Positions 1-9,700 of a stretch of 64,000 nt of DNA are shown piece by piece. The translations under genes were made by a program, and so were the position numbers. Source of the DNA: Haliscomenobacter hydrossis DSM 1100 (GTDB taxonomy: Bacteria > Bacteroidota > Bacteroidia > Chitinophagales > Saprospiraceae); assembly GCF_000212735.1 (NCBI RefSeq), contig NC_015510.1, positions 4,589,001 through 4,653,000 on the forward strand. The letters run 5' to 3'. Position 1 is the stretch's first letter; each line of letters begins with the position of its first letter. The notes beneath the pieces are model-generated. The model had not been told where the DNA came from, did no database searches, and saw only the letters and a list, made by a program, of their open reading frames with translations.

Positions 1-124
1 GTTATGAAGTGTTCAATTTGAGCACTAAAAATCAAGTTCTAAAAATTATTCTCCACAATTCTCCATAACATACCTCTCAAATTAGCCATTTTTGTGGAAT
101 TGTACAATCAAAACGCAAAAAAGC

Positions 125-769
125 ATGGCAAATGTTCTCCAGCTTACGTTCAATCCTTTTCAGGAGAACACTTATCTGGTCTATGATGATACGAAAGAAT
201 GTATGGTTTTAGATCCCGGCTGTTTGTTTCCGGATGAAAAAGCCGAATTACAGGAAGCAATCAACCACCTGGGGTTGCGCCCGGTACGCCTGATCAATAC
301 CCATTGCCACATCGACCACATTCTGGGCAATCGCTTCATCGCCGACACTTATGGTTTGGTATTGGAAGCCCACCAAGGGGAGCAAGTGGTGCTGGAAAGT
401 GGGGTACAGGTGGCGTCCATGTATCAAATACCCTACCCCGAGCCTTCTCCCGCCATCGGCAAATTCATCAATGCGGGCGATGTGATCCAATTCGGAGAAA
501 CCAGTCTAAAGGCCATCTTCACTCCAGGCCATTCTCCGGCCAGCCTTTCTTTTTATTGTGAAAAAGACCGCTTCCTCATCGCTGGGGATGTGTTGTTCAA
601 AAACAGCATTGGCCGGTACGACCTGCCGGGAGGTAACTTTAATACCTTGATGAAGAGCATTCGAGAAAAACTAATGGTGTTGCCCGATGAAGTGAAAGTG
701 TATTCCGGGCATGGCCCCGCAACGACGATTGGGGAGGAAAGAAGGGGGAATCCATTTTTGGTGGAGTAA
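125..769 (+). CDS. MBL-fold metal-dependent hydrolase (glyoxalase II-like)
   Basis: Cytoplasmic metallo-beta-lactamase-fold hydrolase of about 214 residues, the size of the short glyoxalase II-like proteins. The metal-binding signature THCHIDH lies near residue 60 (H60, H62, D64, H65). Later ligand motifs follow: GHSPAS, then GDVLF, then the C-terminal SGHGP. The frame stays open upstream to a TTG at 92, but MANVLQLTFNPF at 125 matches the usual start of the family (M..L..F...EN.YL). Substrate cannot be read from the sequence; hydroxyacylglutathione or another thioester is the usual guess. It is the first gene of a + strand run with the GH116 gene 72 nt downstream, but that gene seems to have its own promoter. 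Confidence 0.85.
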   Translation: MANVLQLTFNPFQENTYLVYDDTKECMVLDPGCLFPDEKAELQEAINHLGLRPVRLINTHCHIDHILGNRFIADTYGLVLEAHQGEQVVLESGVQVASMYQIPYPEPSPAIGKFINAGDVIQFGETSLKAIFTPGHSPASLSFYCEKDRFLIAGDVLFKNSIGRYDLPGGNFNTLMKSIREKLMVLPDEVKVYSGHGPATTIGEERRGNPFLVE

Positions 770-790
770 GCGCTTGTTTAAATATTTTTG
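757..790 (+). promoter_or_regulatory. Bacteroidota-type promoter for the GH116 gene
   Basis: A TTTG (757-760) is followed after 22 nt by TATTTTTG (783-790), an exact match to the Bacteroidota -7 consensus TAnnTTTG with spacing inside the known 17-23 nt range. It overlaps the end of the upstream hydrolase gene. Transcription would start near 797, about 45 nt before the ATG at 842, which favours that start over the in-frame ATG at 803. Confidence 0.45.
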
Positions 791-841
791 TTTTAGGCGA
801 AAATGAACACTTGTTTTTCATCGCCCCTAAACCAAATCAAC

Positions 842-3415
842 ATGCATCAGTCCTTTTACCTTTTTGCATTTTTACTGTTCGCAACGGCAATCCAGGCCCA
901 AACCTCTTGGCCGGTGCTCAAACACTACGATCAGGATCATCTTTTGAACATTGCCCTTCCCTTGGGTGGGATTGGTACAGGAACCGTATCTTTGGGTGGG
1001 CGTGGGGAATTGCGCGACTGGGAGATTATGAATAAACCAGGCAAAAAATTCAGCACCATTACGGATGGCAATCAGGCACCATTTTTTGCAGTATACGTCA
1101 AGCCAATAGGGAAAACCGCCCAAAGCAAAGCTCTCCTTGGGCCTTTCCATCCCAGCGAATACCAGCATTACGAAGGTCGTCCGGTTAATCACCACGGCAT
1201 GCCCCGTTTTTCAGTAGCTTCTTTTGATGCCGCCTATCCCTTCGGACAAGTCAACCTCAGCGATGATGTTTTGCCCATTTCTGTAAAAATAAAAGGGTTT
1301 AATCCCTTGATTCCAGGTGATGTGGCGGCGAGCAGTATTCCCCTGGCCATCCTCAAATACGAAGTAACGAACAACACCGATGCCCCCTTGGAAGTGGCCA
1401 TCTGCGGTACCATGCGGAATTTCATCGGTATTGATGGCAGCAAACAAAGCAAAAACTGGAAAGGGGATCTGGTGTACCTCGGGGCCAAAAACAACCAAAA
1501 TGAATACCGGGAAAGCCCAGATTTAAAAGGAATATTCATGTCCAGCCAGGGTGTAGACAATCAGGATCCCGCTTGGGGGACCATTGCCCTGAGTACGGCA
1601 GAACGCGAATTGGTCAGCTTCCGCCGATCTTCCACACCCAATGATTGGGAAAACTCGATTCTTGATTTTTGGGACGATTTCAGTGCCGATGGTGTACTGA
1701 GTGACAAAGACAAACTGGTAGACGACAACCCCATGGCTTCACTGGCGGTTAAAAAAACGATTCCCGCACGCAGCAGCCTGACCTTTACTTTTTACATCAG
1801 CTGGCATTTCCCCAATCGCCTCGACTGGAACAACGCCTGGTCTTTTGGCTATCGTGGCAAAATCATTGGCAACCATTACACCAACCAGTACAAAGACGCC
1901 TGGGAAGTAATCGAAAAAGAATCCCCGCGCCTGGCCAATCTGGAGGCTCAAACCCTCAATTTTGTCCATACTTTTGTCAAAAGCGATCTGCCTGAGGTGG
2001 TCAAAGAAGCAGCCTTGTTTAATCTTTCTACCCTGCGTTCCCAAACCGTTTTTCGCCTTCCTTCGGGGCATTTGATGGGCTGGGAAGGGGTCATGAATGA
2101 AGCAGGATCCTGCTATGGCAACTGTACCCACGTGTGGAATTACGAAAATGCCACCGCATTTCTTTTTGGAGAACTGGCCAAATCTATGCGGGAAGTGGAG
2201 ATGGTGTACGGCACTAAAGACGACGGCAAGATGATGAACCGGGTGAGCTTGCCCCTGGAAAGCAACCGAAATATCGACCATGTGGCTGCTGCCGACGGAC
2301 AAATGGGTTCAGTCATGCGCTTCTACCGCGAATGGATACTATCAGGAGACAACGAATGGCTGAAAAAACATTGGGCCAGGGTCAAGGCCGCCATGTCGTA
2401 TGCCTGGGTACCCGGGGGCTGGGATGCCAATCAGGATGGCGTGCAGGAAGGGAAGCAACACAATACCATGGATGTCGATTATTATGGCCCCAATCCCCAA
2501 ATGCAGTTCTGGTATTTTGGCGCACTCAAAGCCAGCGCAGCCATGGCCCGCGCCATGAACGACCCCGTTTTTGCCAAACAATGTGAGCAGGTGTTGGCCA
2601 AAGGCAGCAAATGGGTGGATGAAAACCTCTTCAATGGCGAATACTACGAGCACAAAATTACCGACCCCAAAACCTTCGAGTTTCTAGACCGTAGTAACCC
2701 TTCAACGGCAATTCCCAATTTCCAACTCGGCGAAGGCTGCTTGCTGGATCAGGTGGTAGGGCAATACATGGCCCACGTTTGTGGCCTGGGTTATTTGGCC
2801 AAAAAAGAAAACATCCAAACGGCTTTACAAACCGTGATGAAATACAATTTTGTTCCTCGTTTCGACAATGTGTTCAACAACATGCGTTCCTACGTAATGG
2901 ACAAAGAATCGGGGCTGATCATGGCCAGCTGGCCCAAAGGCCGCCTCAAAGTGCCCTTTCCGTACTTTGCCGAATCCATGTCGGGCTTTGAATATGCGGC
3001 GGCTATTGGCATGTTGTACGAAGGCCAAACCGAGGCGGGCCTCCAATGCATCCAAAGCATCCGCGATCGGTTTGACGGGGAAAAACGCAATCCTTTTGAC
3101 GAACCCGAATGTGGCCACCATTACGCCCGGGCCATGGCCAGTTGGTCGGCAGTATTGGCCTTGAGTGGTTTTCAGTACTCTGGAGTAGAAAAATCAATGG
3201 CCTTCGGGGCTCAGTCGGGCGATTTTTTTTGGTCAAATGGCTACGCTTGGGGCAAGGTCAAGGTTCAGCAAAACGGCCAGCGCAGCACTGTGGAATTGAG
3301 TGTGCTGTATGGAGAGCTGGAACTGAATTCCTTTAGCCTGAAAAATCATCCAACCCAGATATTCAAAAAAACAATAAAGGTCAAGGCAGGTGAACCTTTG
3401 CAGCTAACTTTTTAA
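842..3415 (+). CDS. Secreted GH116-family glycosidase (glucosylceramidase/beta-glucosidase type)
   Basis: Large exported glycoside hydrolase of about 857 residues. From ATG 842 there is a clear Sec signal peptide (MHQSFYLFAFLL...AIQAQ). The N-terminal half is the beta-sandwich domain of the DUF608/GH116 family, including the GGIGTGTVSLGGRGELRDWEI region. The C-terminal half is the (alpha/alpha)6 catalytic barrel. The block CTHVWNYENA carries the expected nucleophile Glu (about E435) and NTMDVDYYGPN the expected acid/base Asp (about D544). Family members cleave beta-glucosides, beta-xylosides or glucosylceramide; the substrate here is unknown. The C-terminal tail beyond the barrel is a short beta-rich extension. 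The downstream cyclodeaminase-like gene follows after 12 nt, so the two are probably co-transcribed. Confidence 0.88.
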   Translation: MHQSFYLFAFLLFATAIQAQTSWPVLKHYDQDHLLNIALPLGGIGTGTVSLGGRGELRDWEIMNKPGKKFSTITDGNQAPFFAVYVKPIGKTAQSKALLGPFHPSEYQHYEGRPVNHHGMPRFSVASFDAAYPFGQVNLSDDVLPISVKIKGFNPLIPGDVAASSIPLAILKYEVTNNTDAPLEVAICGTMRNFIGIDGSKQSKNWKGDLVYLGAKNNQNEYRESPDLKGIFMSSQGVDNQDPAWGTIALSTAERELVSFRRSSTPNDWENSILDFWDDFSADGVLSDKDKLVDDNPMASLAVKKTIPARSSLTFTFYISWHFPNRLDWNNAWSFGYRGKIIGNHYTNQYKDAWEVIEKESPRLANLEAQTLNFVHTFVKSDLPEVVKEAALFNLSTLRSQTVFRLPSGHLMGWEGVMNEAGSCYGNCTHVWNYENATAFLFGELAKSMREVEMVYGTKDDGKMMNRVSLPLESNRNIDHVAAADGQMGSVMRFYREWILSGDNEWLKKHWARVKAAMSYAWVPGGWDANQDGVQEGKQHNTMDVDYYGPNPQMQFWYFGALKASAAMARAMNDPVFAKQCEQVLAKGSKWVDENLFNGEYYEHKITDPKTFEFLDRSNPSTAIPNFQLGEGCLLDQVVGQYMAHVCGLGYLAKKENIQTALQTVMKYNFVPRFDNVFNNMRSYVMDKESGLIMASWPKGRLKVPFPYFAESMSGFEYAAAIGMLYEGQTEAGLQCIQSIRDRFDGEKRNPFDEPECGHHYARAMASWSAVLALSGFQYSGVEKSMAFGAQSGDFFWSNGYAWGKVKVQQNGQRSTVELSVLYGELELNSFSLKNHPTQIFKKTIKVKAGEPLQLTF

Positions 3416-3427
3416 GCGTACTGTTTT

Positions 3428-4390
3428 ATGCTCATTCTCAACAACGAACAAATCACTGCTCTGCTCAGCCTGCAGGACATCACCGCTGCCGTCGAAGCCG
3501 CAATGGTATCGTACGAAAACCAAACCAGTAGTGTACCCAAACGGATGCACCTCGACCACGGGGAAAACACCCTCTTGTGTATGCCTTCCTTTGGAGGCGG
3601 CTACTTTGCAACCAAGCTGGTTTCCGTCGTGCCTGGGAATAAAAACAAATCCCTGCCTGTAACCAACGGCGCCCTGTTGCTCAACGACGCCGAAACTGGA
3701 CTCCCCCTGGCCTTGATGAACGCCGCCAAGTTGACCGCCTTACGCACGGGCGCACTGGGGGCGGTGGGTATCCGGTACATGACGCCTGAGAACGTCGATT
3801 CTATCGGTTTGATTGGCACGGGGGTTCAGGGCCTACATCAGGCCATTTTTGCCTGTAGCGTACGGCCCATTCAAACCATCTACAGTTTGTTCAGGCAAGA
3901 GGAGGGTTTTCAAAAATTGCGGCATTTTGTACAGCAACATTACCCAGCAGTAAAGGTGGTAGCGTGTAAAACGTCTGAAGAATTATTGGAAAAAACCCAA
4001 GTGCTGATCGCGGCAACCACCTCAGCTAGCCCCGTCTTGCCCAACGATGCGGCACTTTTGCGCGGAAAACACTTCATCAGCATTGGTTCTTACAAGCCCA
4101 ATATGCAGGAGTTGCCCGCTGCGGTGTACCAATTGGCGGGTCAGCTGGCCATTGATTCGGAATTTGCCCGGCACGAAACCGGTGACATCATCAATGCCGT
4201 AAAGCAGGGCTGGTTACCCACCGAAAATGTGTACACCATTGGCAAACTCATCACTGGAGCACGGCAGCTTAATGTACACCAGACCACGGCGTACAAATCG
4301 GCGGGCATGGCTTTGTACGACCTGTTTACGGCGCGGGCCTTGTATCAGAAGGCGCTGGAAACAGGTATTGGCGTGGAGGTAGCGTTGTGA
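3428..4390 (+). CDS. Ornithine cyclodeaminase / mu-crystallin family protein
   Basis: NAD(P)-dependent enzyme of 320 residues, full length for the family. The N-terminal half carries the substrate-binding region (VPKRMHLDHGENTLLCMPSF). The Rossmann motif IGLIGTGVQGLHQ near residue 135 binds the dinucleotide. The family includes ornithine cyclodeaminase, alanine dehydrogenase, ketimine reductase and 2,3-diaminopropionate synthase partners, so the exact reaction is open. It follows the GH116 gene by 12 nt. The metabolic link is unclear and may be only shared transcription. A long inverted repeat lies directly after the stop codon and may end the transcript. Confidence 0.82.
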   Translation: MLILNNEQITALLSLQDITAAVEAAMVSYENQTSSVPKRMHLDHGENTLLCMPSFGGGYFATKLVSVVPGNKNKSLPVTNGALLLNDAETGLPLALMNAAKLTALRTGALGAVGIRYMTPENVDSIGLIGTGVQGLHQAIFACSVRPIQTIYSLFRQEEGFQKLRHFVQQHYPAVKVVACKTSEELLEKTQVLIAATTSASPVLPNDAALLRGKHFISIGSYKPNMQELPAAVYQLAGQLAIDSEFARHETGDIINAVKQGWLPTENVYTIGKLITGARQLNVHQTTAYKSAGMALYDLFTARALYQKALETGIGVEVAL

Positions 4391-4577
4391 AAATTTTGTA
4401 AATGTTCAACACCCCGACTTCGTCGGAGTGAATCCAATGAATTTTCTCCCGCAGATCGCGCAGATTTCCGCAGATTAATGTCCTATTTGAAGAAAATCTG
4501 CGGAAATCTGCGCGATCTGCGGGAGAAAATATAAAAATAAGCCCGACGAAGTCGGGGCGCTAAACTTTTACGAATTT
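4391..4577. repeat. Nested long inverted repeat, CGCAGATTT family, copy 1
   Basis: Fills the gap between convergent genes. The inner arms, 4441-4476 and 4495-4530, are a perfect 36-bp inverted repeat with an 18-nt loop; each holds the word GCAGAT three times. An outer 15-bp pair (4412-4426 with 4543-4557) is GC-rich and itself hairpin-forming (CCCCGACTTCGTCGG). AT-rich flanks out to 4391 and 4577 are also imperfectly complementary. The same nested plan recurs at 12636 and 13797, and the inner part at 61078. Probably a transcription end or RNA-stability element; mobility is possible. Confidence 0.85.
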
Positions 4578-4599
4578 TTTTTAGAAATGATCGATCTTT

Positions 4600-5082
4600 C
4601 TATGCTGGATTCCTCCGCTTGATCGGTATCCAGATTTCTTCCTCCGAGCTTGGATCGTTGTTTTTGTACTTGTGGCCCAGCAATTCAAAATGCTCGCGAT
4701 GATCCAGGGTGTATTCCGAATTGGGCAACCATTCATCAAAGATGAACTGAAAGGTTTTTTGAAAAGCGCTGGCTGGCCCTTGATGGAGAAAAACCGCATA
4801 CAGTCCTCCGGCCAAAGTATAGGCTTCCATACCCTCCGGCACCGCCTCGAAGCTGGATACTTCTACCGCCGCCCATTTTTCAAAGGTGGCATCGGTTTTG
4901 AAATTCGGAGGACTTTCAAAGATTTGCATGGAATACAAATCGATACCGATTTTGTGCAAAATGTCTTTTCGTCGGGGCATAAAGCTTCCCCACAACTCGG
5001 CAGTACAGTCATCTAAAAAGCTCATTTTTAGGCGCTTGCCGATGAGTTTTTTGGTGGGGAGGATTTCTATTTTTGGGTACAT
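4600..5082 (-). CDS. GyrI-like small-molecule-binding domain protein
   Basis: A stand-alone effector-binding domain of 160 residues, of the type found at the C-terminus of AraC/MerR regulators and in GyrI/SbmC. Typical marks are the LIGKRLKMSF opening after the first strand, GGLYAVFLHQGP in the middle, the FDEWLPNSEY helix and EEEIWIPIKR at the end. No DNA-binding domain is present, so it may sequester or hydrolyse a small ligand rather than regulate transcription. It starts 41 nt after the end of the ATPase gene on the same strand, so the two could be one transcript. Confidence 0.75.
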   Translation of the reverse strand: MYPKIEILPTKKLIGKRLKMSFLDDCTAELWGSFMPRRKDILHKIGIDLYSMQIFESPPNFKTDATFEKWAAVEVSSFEAVPEGMEAYTLAGGLYAVFLHQGPASAFQKTFQFIFDEWLPNSEYTLDHREHFELLGHKYKNNDPSSEEEIWIPIKRRNPA

Positions 5083-5123
5083 TGAGTTGAGTGTTGATTC
5101 ATTTATGTTTCAATTTTTTCTCC

Positions 5124-6551
5124 TCAGCCAGCCAAAAGTTGTTCCAATATAACCTCCGCATCCACCACTTCCCGAGCATATGCATTCGACGTGACCCCAT
5201 GATTCGTGATCAGCGTCAAAAATACCTGTTTTTTGGTGCCCGTGTAATCGATAAAACGTTGACGTTTGCTGAGCAGTTGTTGGTATTCTTCTTTGATAAT
5301 GGTGAAAGGTCCGCTGTGAAATTTGATTTCACAAAGGTTAATGCAGTCATCTTTACGGTCGATCAGCAAGTCGATTTGGAAACCATCCATCTCGGGATTG
5401 CCTGGGACGCTGAGGCTATAGATTTGGGTATACACAGCAGCAATACCCAGTGCGCGTTTGATGGCATCGATGTGTTTGTGACACAACATTTCAAAAGCAT
5501 AACCCGCCCAAACTTTATAAGACTGACTCTCGGCGAGCTGTTGCCACATTCCTGGGGTGTATTTTTTATTTGGCTTAATGAAGCGGTGGTAAAAAATACA
5601 ATACTCATCAATCAACTGATACAATGATCCTCGTTTCTTTTTGCCAAAAGGGGTAAGCTCGCTCACAAAATCAGAAACCATTAGCTCTTCAATCGCCCTT
5701 TGGTAACTGCCCGTAGCCTGTGGCATTTTGAGCAGTTTCAGTAGATCAGCATGGGTCATCCCGGAATTCTGGCTGGCTAATGCAGCGGCAATTTCCTGAT
5801 GCAGTTCTGCGTGATTGAATAAGGCATTGAATAGGTTGTTGTATTCGTTGTACAGGATGCCGTTTGGCGAAAAACAAATACGTTCAATGGCCATTGCAAA
5901 ACTTTCCCCTTTGCGCAGGTTTTCCAGATAAAAAGGAACACCGCCCAGAGTCATATATATTTTGGCTACCTCCTGCAAAGTAAATTGAAGCCCTCTGCTC
6001 TTTAAAAATTCGTACGATTCGGACAACGTAAATGGAAACAAATGAATGTTCTCCGTAACCCGATTATGCAACCCTCCCGGATCGTTGAGAATTTTTTTGC
6101 TGATCCATGAAGTTGCTGATCCACAAATGACGAGAATAAAATGGGGTTCTTTGGACAAATAATCATTCCATAGATGGGCCAACATCTGGATAAATCCCGA
6201 CTTCGGGGTTGAAACCCAAGGCAATTCATCGATAAAAATCACCTGCTTTTGATTCCGATCCAGGGTTTTGAGATAGTCTTTCAAATACAAAAAGGCCATC
6301 TGCCAGTTTTCCGGGGCTTTGGGAGCAAATGTGCGGCTGTATTCTGCTAATTTTACGCCAAAATTGACCAATTGAGCACTTGTATTGCCATTCTGTATTC
6401 CGGTCATGCTAAAGCAGTAACGGTCTCGCAATAGTGTATCTATCAGAAAAGTTTTGCCTACCCTTCTTCGTCCAGTTACCGCCAGAAACTCGGATCGCGT
6501 GGAAGCGAGCAGGCTTTTAATTCTTTCTACTTCTATTTTTCTTCCAATCAT
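5124..6551 (-). CDS. AAA-family ATPase with DUF234-type C-terminus
   Basis: ATPase of the archaeal-ATPase/DUF234 class, about 475 residues. The N-terminus has the Walker A TGRRRVGKTFL near residue 30 and the Walker B VIFIDELPW near residue 120. A middle winged-helix region (MTHADLLKLLKMP) follows. The C-terminal part holds IDLLIDRKDD then LCEIKFH, the D...ExK arrangement of PD-(D/E)xK nuclease-like domains described for DUF234. I chose MIGRKIEVERI (6551) as start; an ATG 21 nt upstream is possible. Such genes are numerous in Bacteroidota and Archaea, but their function is not established. A strong palindrome lies 48 nt upstream. Confidence 0.82.
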   Translation of the reverse strand: MIGRKIEVERIKSLLASTRSEFLAVTGRRRVGKTFLIDTLLRDRYCFSMTGIQNGNTSAQLVNFGVKLAEYSRTFAPKAPENWQMAFLYLKDYLKTLDRNQKQVIFIDELPWVSTPKSGFIQMLAHLWNDYLSKEPHFILVICGSATSWISKKILNDPGGLHNRVTENIHLFPFTLSESYEFLKSRGLQFTLQEVAKIYMTLGGVPFYLENLRKGESFAMAIERICFSPNGILYNEYNNLFNALFNHAELHQEIAAALASQNSGMTHADLLKLLKMPQATGSYQRAIEELMVSDFVSELTPFGKKKRGSLYQLIDEYCIFYHRFIKPNKKYTPGMWQQLAESQSYKVWAGYAFEMLCHKHIDAIKRALGIAAVYTQIYSLSVPGNPEMDGFQIDLLIDRKDDCINLCEIKFHSGPFTIIKEEYQQLLSKRQRFIDYTGTKKQVFLTLITNHGVTSNAYAREVVDAEVILEQLLAG

Positions 6552-6598
6552 TTGAAAATGAAATAAATGCAAAAAAATAAGACCCGGTAAAAATTGGA

Positions 6599-6665
6599 GA
6601 TAATTCCAAATATACAGCTATATTTGGAATTATCTATCCAAAAAAGGCACATAATTCCAAATATA
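6599..6665. promoter_or_regulatory. 36-bp palindrome plus half-site upstream of the ATPase gene
   Basis: Positions 6599-6614 and 6619-6634 are perfect 16-bp inverted arms (GATAATTCCAAATATA) around the 4-nt loop CAGC. A third copy of the half-site, ATAATTCCAAATATA, lies at 6651-6665 in direct orientation with the first arm. The arrangement looks like an operator with a secondary half-site, or a protein-recognised hairpin, placed in the upstream region of the ATPase gene. No T-run typical of a terminator follows. The binding protein is unknown. Confidence 0.6.
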
Positions 6666-6716
6666 AAGCCTAATCATCGAAAATCTCATTCCTCTTGACC
6701 AAGCCGTACACCACTA

Positions 6717-6754
6717 AAAAAGCCCAATTAACGGTCAGCTAATTGGGCTTTTTC
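6717..6754 (-). terminator. Intrinsic terminator after the FAAL-ACP-reductase gene
   Basis: The stem AAAGCCCAATTA / TAATTGGGCTTT flanks a short loop, with A-tracts on one side and T-tracts on the other, so it can work on both strands. It lies about 40 nt after the stop codon of the large minus-strand gene starting at 10094 and separates it from the ATPase gene. Confidence 0.8.
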
Positions 6755-6791
6755 GAAGAGACCCTATCCAAATAGGCTCAAATTTTTATGG

Positions 6792-9700
6792 TCATGAAGC
6801 TTCCACACTCCGCTGGAGGGCAACATGAACAACTTCCTCCCCCTGCTCCGTGGGTAAAAAATCGACATTGATGATCTCGTTTTTTTGCAGGAACAGCAAA
6901 ATCCCTCGCACTGTCTCTTCCAGGGTAGGATCGAGTCTTCCAACCGGAGAGGCATTTCGGCCATTCCGGTAATTGCTGTTGTCGTAGAGTTTGAACTCCA
7001 TCGCGGAAATGTTCTCCACCGACCGCACCAAAAAATCGAGCAGCGGGAAGAGCAAGTCGCCTTTGGTACAGCGATCAATGATGACCGGCACAAACTCCTT
7101 GAGTTTGAATATCTCAAACTTCGTTCCGGTCAGTTTGGTAATGATGTCGGTGATGTCACCCATGTTGGCGTATTCATCCCGGGTGACGTGGAAAGTCCGG
7201 TTGATGGTTTCCGGCAAGTTAGAGATGGCCACAATGTTGCTGGCGGCCATATCGGCAGGAGAAAAGCTGATCTGGTTCTGCGCATCTACCCCGATGCCAT
7301 TGTTTACCATAAACGCAATCAGGCGAATCGAGATGTCGAAATTATGACCTCCTCCATTGATGGAAGGCGTGATCAGCGCCGGGCGGAAAATCCGCCCTTT
7401 GAGGCCACGGCTCATCGCGTCTTTGACAATCTGTTCCGATACCCACTTGGTTTGGCTGTAGCCAAAATCGAGGAGGTTGATGTTGTCGTTGGAGTCCGTT
7501 TCGTAGAGCACGTCTTTCACTGCCCAACCAAAGATAAACGTGGTGGAAATGTGGTTGAAAATTTTGGGCGTACCATCAAAGGCCAATTTGAGGATTTCAT
7601 TGGTGCCAATGACGTTGACGTTACGCATTTTATCGTAATTGAACAGGTAGTTGACCGTCGCGCCATTGTGGTAGATTTCCTGGACCTGATTGGCCAGGAA
7701 ATCCCATTTGTCGCGGCTCAGTCCGAGCTGATGCTGTCCAAGGTCACCACATACCGGGATGACCCGTTGCTTGAACAAAACAGTGAGCTGCGGCGACAGG
7801 GGCTCTACTGAATCCATGGCAGCCAGCAGGCGTTCCATGCCCTGTTCTTCATTTGCTGCCCGGATGAGTACATAAACCCGTTGGTCGGTTTGTTCGAGGA
7901 TGCTTTTCAGGATGAAAGGGCCAAAGAAACCCGTACCGCCGGTGAGTAGTACATCAGTAGCTTTATGGTGTTTCGGATAAACTGGAGCAGTTGGGTCAAA
8001 GGTGAGGTGCGTATCGCTCAGCATCATTTTTTGCTCCAGTGCGGTATGTTCTTTTTGCAAACGGCCAATCATGTTTTTCAAACGCAAAATGGCCAGCGCA
8101 GAGGCATTGTCAAATTGATTCACCAGTTCAAACAACTCCGAAATGGAGATTTCCTGAATGAGCCGGATGTCAATTTGTTTGGACAGTTCATCGGCACCTT
8201 TGTCTTTAAGCAGTTCCTTGATGTCGTGCAGAAGAACCGCCAGATCAATAGATTCCAGCCCGGCTTTGCCCAGGGAGTAAGTCTCATTGCCCTGAAAGCC
8301 GTATTTGAGCTTTAATTCTTCGAAAGGCGAAACTGGGCCCTTGGATTCGTCGTGTAGATGGTCTACTTCCACTGCTCCTGAATACTGCTGCAAGACATTG
8401 AGTTGCCCGGCCTCCCAGAGCTCTTTGGCCTTGTGCCGCATGATTTTACCGGAACTGGTTTTGGGTATTTCCCGCGCGGATATAAAGGCGATGATGTGGG
8501 TTTGAACATTCAGCCCTTTGCGGATGGCATCTACGATTGGAACTGGGTCGGGCAGGTTTTTGGGGTTTTTGACCCCAACCAGAACCACCAGTTTTTCCTC
8601 ACCTTCGAATACGTCGAAAGCAGCAGTAAAGCCGTGGCGCACATAAGCTGGCGCGGTTTGCTCTACAATTTTTTCAATATCCTGAGGGTAATAGTTGAGA
8701 CCCCGGATGATGATCATGTCTTTGGCGCGGCCACAGATGTACAGTTCATCCTGGTGCATAAACCCGATATCGCCGGTGCGCAGGTAGTTGTTGGCATTCT
8801 GATTTTCACCCACGATGCTGGCCTGGAAGAGTTTTTTGGTCAGTTCCGGCTTGTCCCAGTACCCCAGACATTTGCTCTTGCCCGCAATCCATACTTCGCC
8901 AATCTGGCCTTCCTTGAGGGCATGGCGGGTATGGGGATCCACAATTCTCACGATGATATCGCCTTGTGGTGCTCCACAATTCATGATGTTGGTCCCGCAA
9001 GAAGGTTCGGACAATTGCGGCAGCAACTTGAGCTTGTTCTGCTTGAAAGCTACCGGGTCTACCGAAACGTAAGTACGACCATAGTTGGTAACCGCCAGGG
9101 TGTTCTCTGCCAGTCCAAAGGCGGCAAATAAAGACTCTGGCTTGAGGCCATGGGGTTCAAAAAATTTCAGAAACCGCGTGTAGGTCGAAGGAATGACGGG
9201 TTCGGCAGCGGTCATCAGGTATTCCAGAGAGCTCAGATCCAGGCTTTCCAGGGTCTTCTCCGAGATCTTACCCGGTTGTAGACAATATTCGAAGGCGAAA
9301 TTGGGCGCGGAAGAAGCAGTTGCCTTGTATTTGGTAATACTTTCCAGCCACAAAGCCGGGCGCTGAATGAAGTCGAGGGGGGAAAAACCGTAAGTGGTTC
9401 CTCCTTTCAAGGCAATGTAGATATAATAGCCGATGAGTCCCATATCGTGGTACTGGGGCAGCCAGCTTACGCCAACAGGAACAAAATCGGTGGCCAGGTC
9501 ACAGTTGTGCAGGATGTTTTGATGGGAGACCATCACGCCTTTAGGCTCGCTGGTAGAACCGGAGGTATATTGCAGAAACAAAATATCGCTATGACCCTTC
9601 GGAAAGCCATTTTTGTTGACGTCCCTAAAATCTTCGGTATTGATCCAGTTGAGTTTGGAGATATAACTAGTGCTGAAGAGGGACTCCGCGATGTTGGTCC

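Noticed and set aside
5124..6572. ATPase plus GyrI-like gene as an anti-phage defence pair
   Set aside because: Only the ATPase/nuclease-like fold supports it; no defence neighbours or known two-gene system match.
6885..7811. 308-residue + strand open frame inside the FAAL-ACP-reductase gene
   Set aside because: Antisense shadow of the reductase domain; no recognisable motifs and no promoter.
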